The notes beneath the pieces were generated by a model that searched no databases, was not told where the DNA came from, and saw nothing but the letters and a program-made list of their open reading frames with translations. Source: Marinifilum flexuosum (GTDB lineage Bacteria; Bacteroidota; Bacteroidia; Bacteroidales; Marinifilaceae). From it: a stretch of 64,000 nucleotides of DNA. Location: the NCBI RefSeq assembly GCF_003610555.1, contig NZ_RAPQ01000008.1, forward strand, positions 488,490-552,489, read 5' to 3'. A program made the position numbers and the translations under genes. Shown in pieces: positions 45,570-54,045 of this stretch. The first letter of the stretch is position 1. Each line of letters opens with the position of its first letter.

Positions 45570-45970
45570 AATTAAGAATTAGAATGACTCAAAAGAAGTA
45601 TCGGAATATTGTTGTTGAGAAATCGTATCAATTTGCCATTAGAATTGTTAAGCTTTGTCAGTATCTAAATAAAGAGAAAAAGGAATATGTGCTTTCCAAG
45701 CAGTTACTTCGCAGTGGTACTTCAGTTGGAGCTAATGTTGAAGAAGCGATTGGTGGTATCTCTAAAAAAGATTTTACAGCTAAGATGTCGATTGCTTATA
45801 AGGAAGCCAGGGAAACTAACTATTGGATAAGATTGTTAAAAGATACTGATTTTATAGATGAAAAACTTTTTAAATCATTGGATAACGATAATCAGGAGCT
45901 ATTAAAGATATTGTATTCCATCATTAATAGCTCCAGACTTATTGGTTCAACTAATTGATAATTCTTAATT
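45570..45970. repeat. 12-bp inverted repeat flanking the four-helix-bundle gene
   Basis: AATTAAGAATTA at 45570-45581 and TAATTCTTAATT at 45959-45970 are perfect inverted copies. They lie 2 bp before the ATG and directly after the stop of the gene they enclose. They resemble the stem that bounds 23S rRNA intervening sequences, but the sequence is AT-rich, so chance is possible. Confidence 0.4.
45584..45958 (+). CDS. Four helix bundle protein (23S rRNA intervening-sequence-protein type)
   Basis: 124 residues. The family signature is complete: VVEKSYQFAIRIVKLCQYL, SKQLLRSGTSVGANVEEAIGGISKKDFTAKMSIAYKEARETNYWIRLL, then a last helix. Relatives are encoded in 23S rRNA intervening sequences and as free genes, often pentameric; function not settled. 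No rRNA is present here. It starts 37 bp after the GNAT gene. Confidence 0.88.
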   Translation: MTQKKYRNIVVEKSYQFAIRIVKLCQYLNKEKKEYVLSKQLLRSGTSVGANVEEAIGGISKKDFTAKMSIAYKEARETNYWIRLLKDTDFIDEKLFKSLDNDNQELLKILYSIINSSRLIGSTN

Positions 45971-45978
45971 GAATAGGT

Positions 45979-48357
45979 TTATTCATAGCGAAGCGATTCC
46001 ACTGGATTTCTTTTTGCAGTTCTCCACGATTGCCATGAAACGGTTATTATTGCAATACCAATGGCAATGATTCCCGACAGTGCAAAAACCCACCAGTTTA
46101 ATTCGGTTTTGTAGGCAAAATTCTGAAGCCAAATGTTCATCACATACCAAGCAATCGGACAAGCCAAAATAAAGGCAACAATTACCCATTTTAGGAATTT
46201 GAGATTGAGCATTTGTATGATTTCATAGGTTTTGGCTCCATTTGTTTTTCTAATTCCAATTTCCTTCGTTTTTTGTCTTACCACAAATCCTGCAATACCA
46301 AGCATACCAAGTATACTAATGATAATACTAAGGATTGTGAAGGCCTTTGTCGTATTTTTCAAATGGTTCTCATTGCGATATTCAGCTTTCAATAAATCAT
46401 CGAAAAATTGAAAAGAAAATTCTCTGTCTTCCCTGTGCTTTTTGTAGGTATCACGAATAAAGGCAATACTTTCCTTACGTTTGTGCTTGGAAACCCTGAT
46501 GTTCATTGTCATAATATTTTCAGGAGAATTCATTAACACCAAAGGTTCAATTCTGTGATGCAATGATTTAAAATGAAAATCTTTAACCACACCAACAATT
46601 TCGTTGTCTCCAATTCGTTGTCCTATAGGATCCTCAAAACCCAATAGTTTTTCGGCACTTTCATTTATTACCACAGGAAATGAAAAAGTGTGATCATCCG
46701 ATTTTTTTTTCATTTCTTCCCAATAGGTAGAATAGTTCATGTTTAGGAACTTACCTTTTGTAAGTTTCAATTCGTAATTTTTTGCAAATTCATCGTCAAC
46801 ATGAAGAATAACTGCTTGAATACTATCTTTTGCTCCATTGTTGTCGATAACAAAATTTGAGCGAAAACCTCCATACATTGGAGCATAAGTACTTGCAGAT
46901 GCAGAAAGTATATTCGGGTTCTGCAAAAGTTCATTTTTGAAGGAATTGCTATCGTACCATAAGCCTGTAGGAACAACTAGCATATTGCTATGGTTGATTC
47001 CCAAATCTTTTGTGGTAATGAAATGAAATTGCTTCATGAACACTCCTGAAACTGAAATGGAAAAAATTGCAATTGCAAATTGGATTACAATGAGCAAATT
47101 CATCAGCCCAATATTTCCACCATTGTAGTTTTTGGCTTTTAAAATTTGAACAGGATTCAATTTCGATAGGTAAATGGAAGGGTATAAACCTGCTGTTATT
47201 GCTGTAAATACAATTAGCAGAAACAAGTAAGTAATTAACTGCATCGATAGATTGATTTGTAATTGCTGTCCTGTTAGCTGATTGAATTTTGGCAGCAATA
47301 CGAATGCCAAAGCAATGGCAAAAAATGCAGCTACAAAAGTCTGCAGAAAAGAATTCATCATGAATTGTAGCAGTAAACTGTGTCGTTTTGCACCATTTAC
47401 TTTTTGAATTCCAATTTCTTTGGCTTGTTCAGAATAACTTACCGTTGAAAGAATGGTAAAGTTTAAAATCACCATAATAAGGATTAGTAAAGCCAAGGCC
47501 GAAAAAATTACAACATACTTGTAATTGCTGATCTTATTATCAAGCATATTGGTGGTGTAATCAGAATGAAGATGAATTTCAGATAATGGCTGAAACATCA
47601 ACTTATCCGTTCTATTCGAGTATCTGCTAACATGATTGCTGATTCGGTTCAGAAACAAGCTGTCGATTTCAGCATTAGCTGAAAGCTTAATATATGTTCT
47701 AATCCAGTAGGAATCTCTCCATGAGTTTGTAGAGTGATGAAGGCTAAGATTGTCCTCAGACAATAAGTAACCAAAGTCAATATGAGTATTCCTTGGAATT
47801 TTTAAAACTGCACTAACGGTATAAATGTTTTCACTGTATTTGTCACTAACTATTTTTTTGCCTAAAGCTGGTGAGTTGCCAAAAAGTTTACGTGCAACTT
47901 TTTCGGAAAGCACAATGTTTGATTTGTGTTTGAATGCATTTTCAGCATTGCCTTCCAGAAATTCAAAACCATCAAAGATTCTAAAGAAATCTGTGTTCGT
48001 ATAGAATTTTCTCGCTTCAATCTTTTTTCCATTCTCGAATTGTAGTGGGGAATCTTCTGATGATCCATACAGGTATGTGGCAGCCTCAATTTGTGGATAA
48101 TCCTTTTTCATGGTTTCCGCAATTGGTTGGTACGAAGCTGCCGATTTAATAATATCCTCCCCTTGCTTTGAGAGTGTTAAAACCCGATAAATTCTGTTGT
48201 AATCAGAATGAAATTTCTCAAAAGTGCTTTGATCGTAAACCCATAAATAAATTAGCAATGACGCTAAAATTCCTATGGTAAAACCTGTGAAGTTAATGAT
48301 GCTTAAAACAGGCTTTTTTAAAATTAATCGGAGTATGATTTTGAAACTGTAATGCAT
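45979..48357 (-). CDS. FtsX/MacB-type ABC transporter permease E
   Basis: 792 residues with two MacB_PCD-FtsX halves in one chain. A membrane helix at about 20-40 and a periplasmic domain precede the first FtsX block (EIGIQKVNGAKR at about 315). A second helix near 425 and periplasmic domain precede the second block (EIGIRKTNGAKTYEII). The C-terminus is VSWQSWRTAKRNPVESLRYE. It is last in the transporter locus, 106 bp after the propeller gene. It needs the ATPase encoded at 61235-61927. The substrate is unknown. Confidence 0.88.
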   Translation of the reverse strand: MHYSFKIILRLILKKPVLSIINFTGFTIGILASLLIYLWVYDQSTFEKFHSDYNRIYRVLTLSKQGEDIIKSAASYQPIAETMKKDYPQIEAATYLYGSSEDSPLQFENGKKIEARKFYTNTDFFRIFDGFEFLEGNAENAFKHKSNIVLSEKVARKLFGNSPALGKKIVSDKYSENIYTVSAVLKIPRNTHIDFGYLLSEDNLSLHHSTNSWRDSYWIRTYIKLSANAEIDSLFLNRISNHVSRYSNRTDKLMFQPLSEIHLHSDYTTNMLDNKISNYKYVVIFSALALLILIMVILNFTILSTVSYSEQAKEIGIQKVNGAKRHSLLLQFMMNSFLQTFVAAFFAIALAFVLLPKFNQLTGQQLQINLSMQLITYLFLLIVFTAITAGLYPSIYLSKLNPVQILKAKNYNGGNIGLMNLLIVIQFAIAIFSISVSGVFMKQFHFITTKDLGINHSNMLVVPTGLWYDSNSFKNELLQNPNILSASASTYAPMYGGFRSNFVIDNNGAKDSIQAVILHVDDEFAKNYELKLTKGKFLNMNYSTYWEEMKKKSDDHTFSFPVVINESAEKLLGFEDPIGQRIGDNEIVGVVKDFHFKSLHHRIEPLVLMNSPENIMTMNIRVSKHKRKESIAFIRDTYKKHREDREFSFQFFDDLLKAEYRNENHLKNTTKAFTILSIIISILGMLGIAGFVVRQKTKEIGIRKTNGAKTYEIIQMLNLKFLKWVIVAFILACPIAWYVMNIWLQNFAYKTELNWWVFALSGIIAIGIAIITVSWQSWRTAKRNPVESLRYE

Positions 48358-48463
48358 ATGTCTGAATTTGCTTTTTAATTGCTATGATACTCGCCAGTAT
48401 TGTCATTCCTTTTTATGAGGATTTTTTCTCTCGGCTCGTTTCATTTGAGTGTTGTTGATGAAA

Positions 48464-50002
48464 CTATTTAACCAGCATTAGCACTTGGTCGGTATCAGAG
48501 CAGGTTTTTGCTAACTGTATCAGCTTTTCTTTGTTGGCAGCAGGAGCAGTTGAATTTTTAAATTCATCCGAATTTACTTTTTCCTTGATATCTCTTCCCA
48601 GCAATGAAACCATTATATTATTCTCTCGATTTACCATGTAAGAGCTAGGCCAAACAGCAAATCCACCATCAATATCATTTTCCAGTAAATCCATCTCATA
48701 ATTGTATGGATCATATTTAACGAAATTGAGTTTTTGATTCTTTTTGGAGTAGATGGCATATAGCATTCGAACACTTTTCTTTTTTCTAGAATTTGGACAA
48801 TAATTGTCATCTGCTGTTAATTCAATAAAGATAAAATCTTTACCATCTGCCCATTCCTGAGGAACAATTTTTCCTTTTAAATCGAATTTAGGATGAGAAG
48901 CATCTTGTTTACTAACTTTATGCTTACCCAGCTTAATTACATATTCAGGTTTTATAATGTTTGGAGGTATCACTCTGAAAATGGTATCATTATAATCCGA
49001 TCTGAAATAATAATTCCCATCTTTTTCATATTGGGTTCCATAATCAAAACCTCGAATAGCACGGGCTTTAAAATTAACCAGACGTTCAAATTTGGTAAAT
49101 TCGGCTAAGGTATCTCCTTTGGTATTGAAAATTTCCAACATGTTCCCCTTTCTGCTTCTCCTCGAAAAATAGGTGTTTCGGTCAGGAGTGAAAATTCCAA
49201 TATACTGATATGTATTTTGGGGAGAAAATGATGACATGCCATTTGGATAGGGTGCCTTGAATGGTTTGTTCTGTCCTCTGTTTAGATCAACCAAAACTTT
49301 ACCAGCACCTGAAACTGCTAATGGGTTTTCAGGGTCGAACTGATACTGAGTATTGATTAAATCTTTGGAGCAATCTACCTCCATAATGTAATTTTGCCCA
49401 GTATTAGTATTTCTGTAGTTATAGTACAATTGACCTCCTCTTGACCAAACATTAGGACTTCCACCTATTTTTGCATATTCGGAATAGTACACTAAAACTT
49501 GATTTTGATCCTCTTTGTACTTTACACCACTTAGTTGGTTTTTTACAATTGTATTTTTGAACTCCCCATTTTTTGTAAATAGATGAATGCCATAAAGATT
49601 AGAGGCTACGATGTGCTTATCTGTCATGTAGTATTTGTAATTGATGTTATTTGCAATACTTGAGTCTGGCAGATTTTGCATTTTAATGTATTCAATACTT
49701 TGGGCAACATCCGAAAGTTTGAATTCTTTGATGCTATCCATTCGGTTTGCAATGTCGATCACAATTGGAGGATTAGAAGCGTCCGTTTTTCTAACCGATT
49801 CGAAGCGAAATCCTTTAGGCAATTTGGCCAAAGAGTCTGCCAATTCCTGTTCTTTTTTTAAACGCAGTTCTTCTTTCTGAGCTAAGATTTCTTCTTCACT
49901 TAAAATTTTTTGAGCCAAATCATTTTCATTTAGCTTCATACTTTTGTTTTTACAAGACGAAAGGATAAGCAAAGGAATGATAATTAAAAAAAAGTATCTC
50001 AT
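48464..50002 (-). CDS. 6-bladed beta-propeller lipoprotein 2
   Basis: 512 residues. Lipoprotein signal with Cys17 (LILSSCKNK). A helical charged segment of about 50 residues, identical to its neighbour (SMKLNENDLAQ, ILAQKEELRLKKEQELADS), precedes repeated beta-propeller blades (GIHLFTKNGEFKNTI, YIMEVDC, DTIFRVIPPNI, NDIDGGFAVWPSSY). It ends DQVLMLVK. The family (PF17170-like) is common in Bacteroidetes but has no settled role. It is placed inside the ABC transporter locus, so it may bind the substrate or act as a periplasmic accessory. Confidence 0.82.
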   Translation of the reverse strand: MRYFFLIIIPLLILSSCKNKSMKLNENDLAQKILSEEEILAQKEELRLKKEQELADSLAKLPKGFRFESVRKTDASNPPIVIDIANRMDSIKEFKLSDVAQSIEYIKMQNLPDSSIANNINYKYYMTDKHIVASNLYGIHLFTKNGEFKNTIVKNQLSGVKYKEDQNQVLVYYSEYAKIGGSPNVWSRGGQLYYNYRNTNTGQNYIMEVDCSKDLINTQYQFDPENPLAVSGAGKVLVDLNRGQNKPFKAPYPNGMSSFSPQNTYQYIGIFTPDRNTYFSRRSRKGNMLEIFNTKGDTLAEFTKFERLVNFKARAIRGFDYGTQYEKDGNYYFRSDYNDTIFRVIPPNIIKPEYVIKLGKHKVSKQDASHPKFDLKGKIVPQEWADGKDFIFIELTADDNYCPNSRKKKSVRMLYAIYSKKNQKLNFVKYDPYNYEMDLLENDIDGGFAVWPSSYMVNRENNIMVSLLGRDIKEKVNSDEFKNSTAPAANKEKLIQLAKTCSDTDQVLMLVK

Positions 50003-50085
50003 AATTTAATTCTTGTGTTGTTACTAAAATCATAAATTTTCAATTGGTTCATGTACGATAATTACCCATGAATCAATAGTTGGTT

Positions 50086-51624
50086 TTATTTTACTAGCAT
50101 TAAAACTTGGTCATCATTTTTGCAATTAGCTGCCAATTCAGTTAACTTTTGTTTGTTGACAGCAGGAGCAGTTGAATTTTTAAATTCATCCGATGAAACT
50201 TTTTTCTTAATATCTTCACCACTAAGAGCAATCATGATTTCCCCTTTTCGATTAATCATGTAGGATTTTGGCCAGACAGAAAAACCTCCATCAATATCGT
50301 TTTGTAGTACGTTTACAGTATAGTCAGTAGGGTTGTACTTTATAAACTGTAAGCTTTCGTTTTGCTTATCGTAGATTGCATAATGTAATTTTACACTTTT
50401 ATCTTGTTTGGAATTTGGGCATAAGTTATTGTCTTTTATAAAACTCATGAAGATATAATATTTAGCATCTGCCCATTCATAGGGAGTTATTTTACCCGTA
50501 AGATCAAATGATGAATTCATAGCATTTTGTATACTTACTTTATGATTTCCTAGGTGGAATACATATTTTGGTTGAATGATGTTGGGAGGAATTACTTTAA
50601 AAATGGTGTCGTTGTAATTTGTTCTGAAAAAGTAATTTCCATTCAATTCGTATGAATTTCCTCTATCGAACATTCGAAAACCTCTTTGTTTAAAGTTTTT
50701 TAATTGTTCCAATTTTTTAAAACTCGATAAAGTTTCACCCCTTGTATTAAAAATTTGAAGCATATCTTTCCCATAATTAAATTGAGATAGGTAGGTGTTT
50801 TTATCAGGAGAGAAAATATTGATTTTGTCGTAGTAGTTTTCTCTTTTAAATGTATTCATCCCATTGGGATGTCGAGCTTTGAATGGTCTGTCGTGCCCAT
50901 GATTTAAATCAACTGAAAGTTTTCCCATTCCCATTATCTTTCTTTGATTTTCGGGTTCAAAAGTGGTATTCAAAGCAACCAATTCTTTTGAGCAATCTAC
51001 CTCCATAATATAGTTTTGACCTGTATAGGTGTTTTGGTAACTATAATACAGGTTATCACCTTGAGACCATACAGTTATGCCAGCTGCGATTGCTCCAAAA
51101 TTTGAAAAGTAAAAATTAATCCAATCTTTCTTTTTTTCATATTTCATTCCGCTCCAGCTGTTCTTAATAATGGTATTCTGGTATTTGCCATTTTTGGTAA
51201 ATAAATGAATGCCATAAATGTTTGAAGCAACTATATACTTGTCAGTCATGTGGTATTTGTAAAGCATATTGTTAGAAATACTAGTGTCTGGCAAATTTTG
51301 CATTTTAATGTATTGAATGCTTTGGGCTACATCCGATAATTTGAAATATTTAATACTATCTAGCCTGTTGGCAACATCGATAATAATCGGAGGATTTTTT
51401 TCATCAATCTTACGTTTGGCATCAAAACGAAATCCTTTTGGCAACTTTGCCAAAGAGTCAGCCAATTCTTGCTCTTTTTTTAAACGCAGTTCTTCTTTTT
51501 GAGCTAAAATTTCTTCTTCACTTAAAATTTTTTGAGCCAAATCATTTTCATTTAACTTCATGCTTTTGTTCTTGCATGAAAAAAAAATGATTAACAAGAT
51601 TGATAGTAAGAGGTTAAGTTTCAT
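50086..51624 (-). CDS. 6-bladed beta-propeller lipoprotein 1
   Basis: 512 residues, the same length as its paralogue downstream. Lipoprotein Cys17 (IFFSCKNK). It has the same N-terminal helical segment and same blade markers (GIHLFTKNGKYQNTI, YIMEVDC, DTIFKVIPPNI, NDIDGGFSVWPKSY), ending DQVLMLVK. The middle blades diverge far more than the first 70 codons, pointing to recent sequence exchange at the 5' end. It starts 19 bp after permease D. Confidence 0.82.
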   Translation of the reverse strand: MKLNLLLSILLIIFFSCKNKSMKLNENDLAQKILSEEEILAQKEELRLKKEQELADSLAKLPKGFRFDAKRKIDEKNPPIIIDVANRLDSIKYFKLSDVAQSIQYIKMQNLPDTSISNNMLYKYHMTDKYIVASNIYGIHLFTKNGKYQNTIIKNSWSGMKYEKKKDWINFYFSNFGAIAAGITVWSQGDNLYYSYQNTYTGQNYIMEVDCSKELVALNTTFEPENQRKIMGMGKLSVDLNHGHDRPFKARHPNGMNTFKRENYYDKINIFSPDKNTYLSQFNYGKDMLQIFNTRGETLSSFKKLEQLKNFKQRGFRMFDRGNSYELNGNYFFRTNYNDTIFKVIPPNIIQPKYVFHLGNHKVSIQNAMNSSFDLTGKITPYEWADAKYYIFMSFIKDNNLCPNSKQDKSVKLHYAIYDKQNESLQFIKYNPTDYTVNVLQNDIDGGFSVWPKSYMINRKGEIMIALSGEDIKKKVSSDEFKNSTAPAVNKQKLTELAANCKNDDQVLMLVK

Positions 51625-51643
51625 AATATATTGCTGTTTTGTT

Positions 51644-54028
51644 TTATTCGTAACGTAAGCTCTCCACCGGATTTCTCCTTGCTGCTCTCCACGATTGCCA
51701 GGAAACGGTTAACAAGGCAATTCCCATGGCAATGATTCCTGCCAATGCAAATATCCACCAACTGAGCTCGGTTTTATAGGCAAAGTTTTCAAGCCATATG
51801 TTCATGGCGTACCATGCAATTGGAGATGCCAAAACAAATGCTATAATTACCCACCTTAGGAAATCCTTGTTTAGCATTTTGATAATTTCATGAGTTTTGG
51901 CTCCATTGGTTTTGCGAATCCCAATCTCTTTGGTACGTTGTTCCGATGAAAAGTAGGAGAGGGCACTTATACCCATGATTCCGATGATGATACCAAGAAG
52001 AGAAAAACTCAAGAGAATTTTTCTAAGTATGTTTTCTGATTTGTATTGTTGACCAACTTTTTCATCCATAAAGAAATAATCCATTTCTTGGTTTGGATAG
52101 TGTTTCTGCCATTCTTCCTGAATGTAATCCATTGCCGGTCTGATATTTCCGGAAGCAATTTTGATATGAGTAAATCTGGACCTACTTCGTGACTCTCCAA
52201 TTAGGAAAACATAGTCTCCGATCTGTTCATGGGCCGAATTGTAATTGAAATCTTCAACAACTCCTATAATATCATACCTTCTCTGATCTGGCTCTAAAGG
52301 AATTCCTGATCTAAAGGCATTCAGATTTTCAATGCTTTGGTGTTTTTCCATCAACCTTTCATACAAATGATTGTTGATGATCATTCCTTCAATGGTATCT
52401 TTCGATCTGTTGATGTAATCGTGAACCAACTGAATATCCATTGTTTGTAGAAAATCAAAGTTTGGGAACGACATTTCCGCAGTACCTTCAATTCCCAATC
52501 CATCCAAAGGAAGGGTTTGAGTGGGATGTCCAAAGTATTGCCTGGTAAAACCAACGGAAACAATTTGAGAATTCTTTTTTAACTCGTTGGCAAACACTTT
52601 TGGGTCTTTAGAATAGTCCTTTTGATGGATGACTACAATATTGTCTTTTGTAAAGCCAAGGGGTTTGTCTAATATGAAATTGATCTGTTTGTTTACAAGA
52701 ATGGTTGATGCAATCAGGATGATTACAATTAGCATTTGAAATATCATTAAAGGTTGCAACAATTGCTTTCCCGATAAGGGGTGTAAACCTTTAATAATTT
52801 CGCTGGTAGAATTATTTTTAAGAATAAAGAACCGAACAAATAAAACAGAAATGATTCCACCAAGTGAAATGATCATTAAAATGGACAAATAGATTGTAGG
52901 TTCGTTATAGAAAATATCAAACTGAATTTCGTAAAACTGGCTGATAATAGGTTTTATCAACTCTATTACAAATAAGGAAATAAAAATAGCAAGCGAACAA
53001 AGCAACAATACCTCAATTAGGATCTGGTACAACAAATGCTTTTTGTGGGCTCCAATGGAGGATTTCAAACCAAACTCTTTTGTTCTTTTGAAAAGATTAA
53101 CTGTGATTAAGCTGATAAAGTTTACAAGAGATACAAATAGGATCACGAAAGAAACAATAGTAAATAAGCCAATGTTAATTTTGGTATTGCTCTCTTTTAA
53201 TTCAAACCTGCAATTCGATCTTAAATGAATGTCTGTCAGTCTTTGAAGACTAAATTTGTAATCTTTAGGCCCCCTTGTTTGTCTGAAAGCAGACTTGTTA
53301 AAATGGGTAAGTGTTTTTTCGGCAATGAAAGTAGGTGAGGTTCCTTCTTTCAATTTTATATAGTTGTAGACCCATTGTATTTTTCTTGTTGCTAAGGAGG
53401 CATAACGTTGTTCAAGTACTCCTTTTTGCGAAAGAAGTATTTCACAGTTGAAATGAGTTTTTATAGGCGTATTTTTTATAATCCCAACGATTTCAAATTT
53501 TCCGGGTGCTTCTCTTGATCGTAATGTTTCAGTCTCTATGTATTGACCGATTGGATTTTCATTCTTAAAATATTTTTTTGCAAACCGCTCAGAGATAAAA
53601 GCTACATTAGGCTTCGAAATATCCTTTAAATTTCCAATCAGGCTTTCAATTCCAAACATGCTCATAAAGTTTGTGTCAACCGACAAAACATCTTTTTGAG
53701 CAACCGATTCCTCGTGTATTTTGATATTTTCCAGCTTCGCATGCGAAAACCGTGTTGCATTTTCAACTTCAGGGAATTGACTTGCAGCTTCTTGAATAAA
53801 ACCTAAACTTCTGGCCCAGGAGCTGTTAATGTGTGATGGTGTAGAAATTACCCTGTAGATATTCTGATAATCTTTAATGTGTTTGTCGTAGCTTTTTTCA
53901 TTTTGCACATGAATAAACAGTACAAAAAATGAGGCGATCCCAAAGCTGAGGCCAAATATATTGGTCAATGAAAAAGCTTTGTTTTTAAGCAAGCGTAAAA
54001 CGGATAATTTCAAATGATACCAAAGCAT
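51644..54028 (-). CDS. FtsX/MacB-type ABC transporter permease D
   Basis: 794 residues with the double MacB_PCD-FtsX architecture. The first coupling region is KEFGLKSSIGAHKKHLL (about 317); the second is KEIGIRKTNGAKTHEIIKML. The C-terminus TVSWQSWRAARRNPVESLRYE matches the other permeases almost exactly. It lies 17 bp after permease C and 19 bp before propeller 1, so co-transcribed. Confidence 0.88.
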   Translation of the reverse strand: MLWYHLKLSVLRLLKNKAFSLTNIFGLSFGIASFFVLFIHVQNEKSYDKHIKDYQNIYRVISTPSHINSSWARSLGFIQEAASQFPEVENATRFSHAKLENIKIHEESVAQKDVLSVDTNFMSMFGIESLIGNLKDISKPNVAFISERFAKKYFKNENPIGQYIETETLRSREAPGKFEIVGIIKNTPIKTHFNCEILLSQKGVLEQRYASLATRKIQWVYNYIKLKEGTSPTFIAEKTLTHFNKSAFRQTRGPKDYKFSLQRLTDIHLRSNCRFELKESNTKINIGLFTIVSFVILFVSLVNFISLITVNLFKRTKEFGLKSSIGAHKKHLLYQILIEVLLLCSLAIFISLFVIELIKPIISQFYEIQFDIFYNEPTIYLSILMIISLGGIISVLFVRFFILKNNSTSEIIKGLHPLSGKQLLQPLMIFQMLIVIILIASTILVNKQINFILDKPLGFTKDNIVVIHQKDYSKDPKVFANELKKNSQIVSVGFTRQYFGHPTQTLPLDGLGIEGTAEMSFPNFDFLQTMDIQLVHDYINRSKDTIEGMIINNHLYERLMEKHQSIENLNAFRSGIPLEPDQRRYDIIGVVEDFNYNSAHEQIGDYVFLIGESRSRSRFTHIKIASGNIRPAMDYIQEEWQKHYPNQEMDYFFMDEKVGQQYKSENILRKILLSFSLLGIIIGIMGISALSYFSSEQRTKEIGIRKTNGAKTHEIIKMLNKDFLRWVIIAFVLASPIAWYAMNIWLENFAYKTELSWWIFALAGIIAMGIALLTVSWQSWRAARRNPVESLRYE

Positions 54029-54045
54029 AATTTTAGTTTTTAGGA

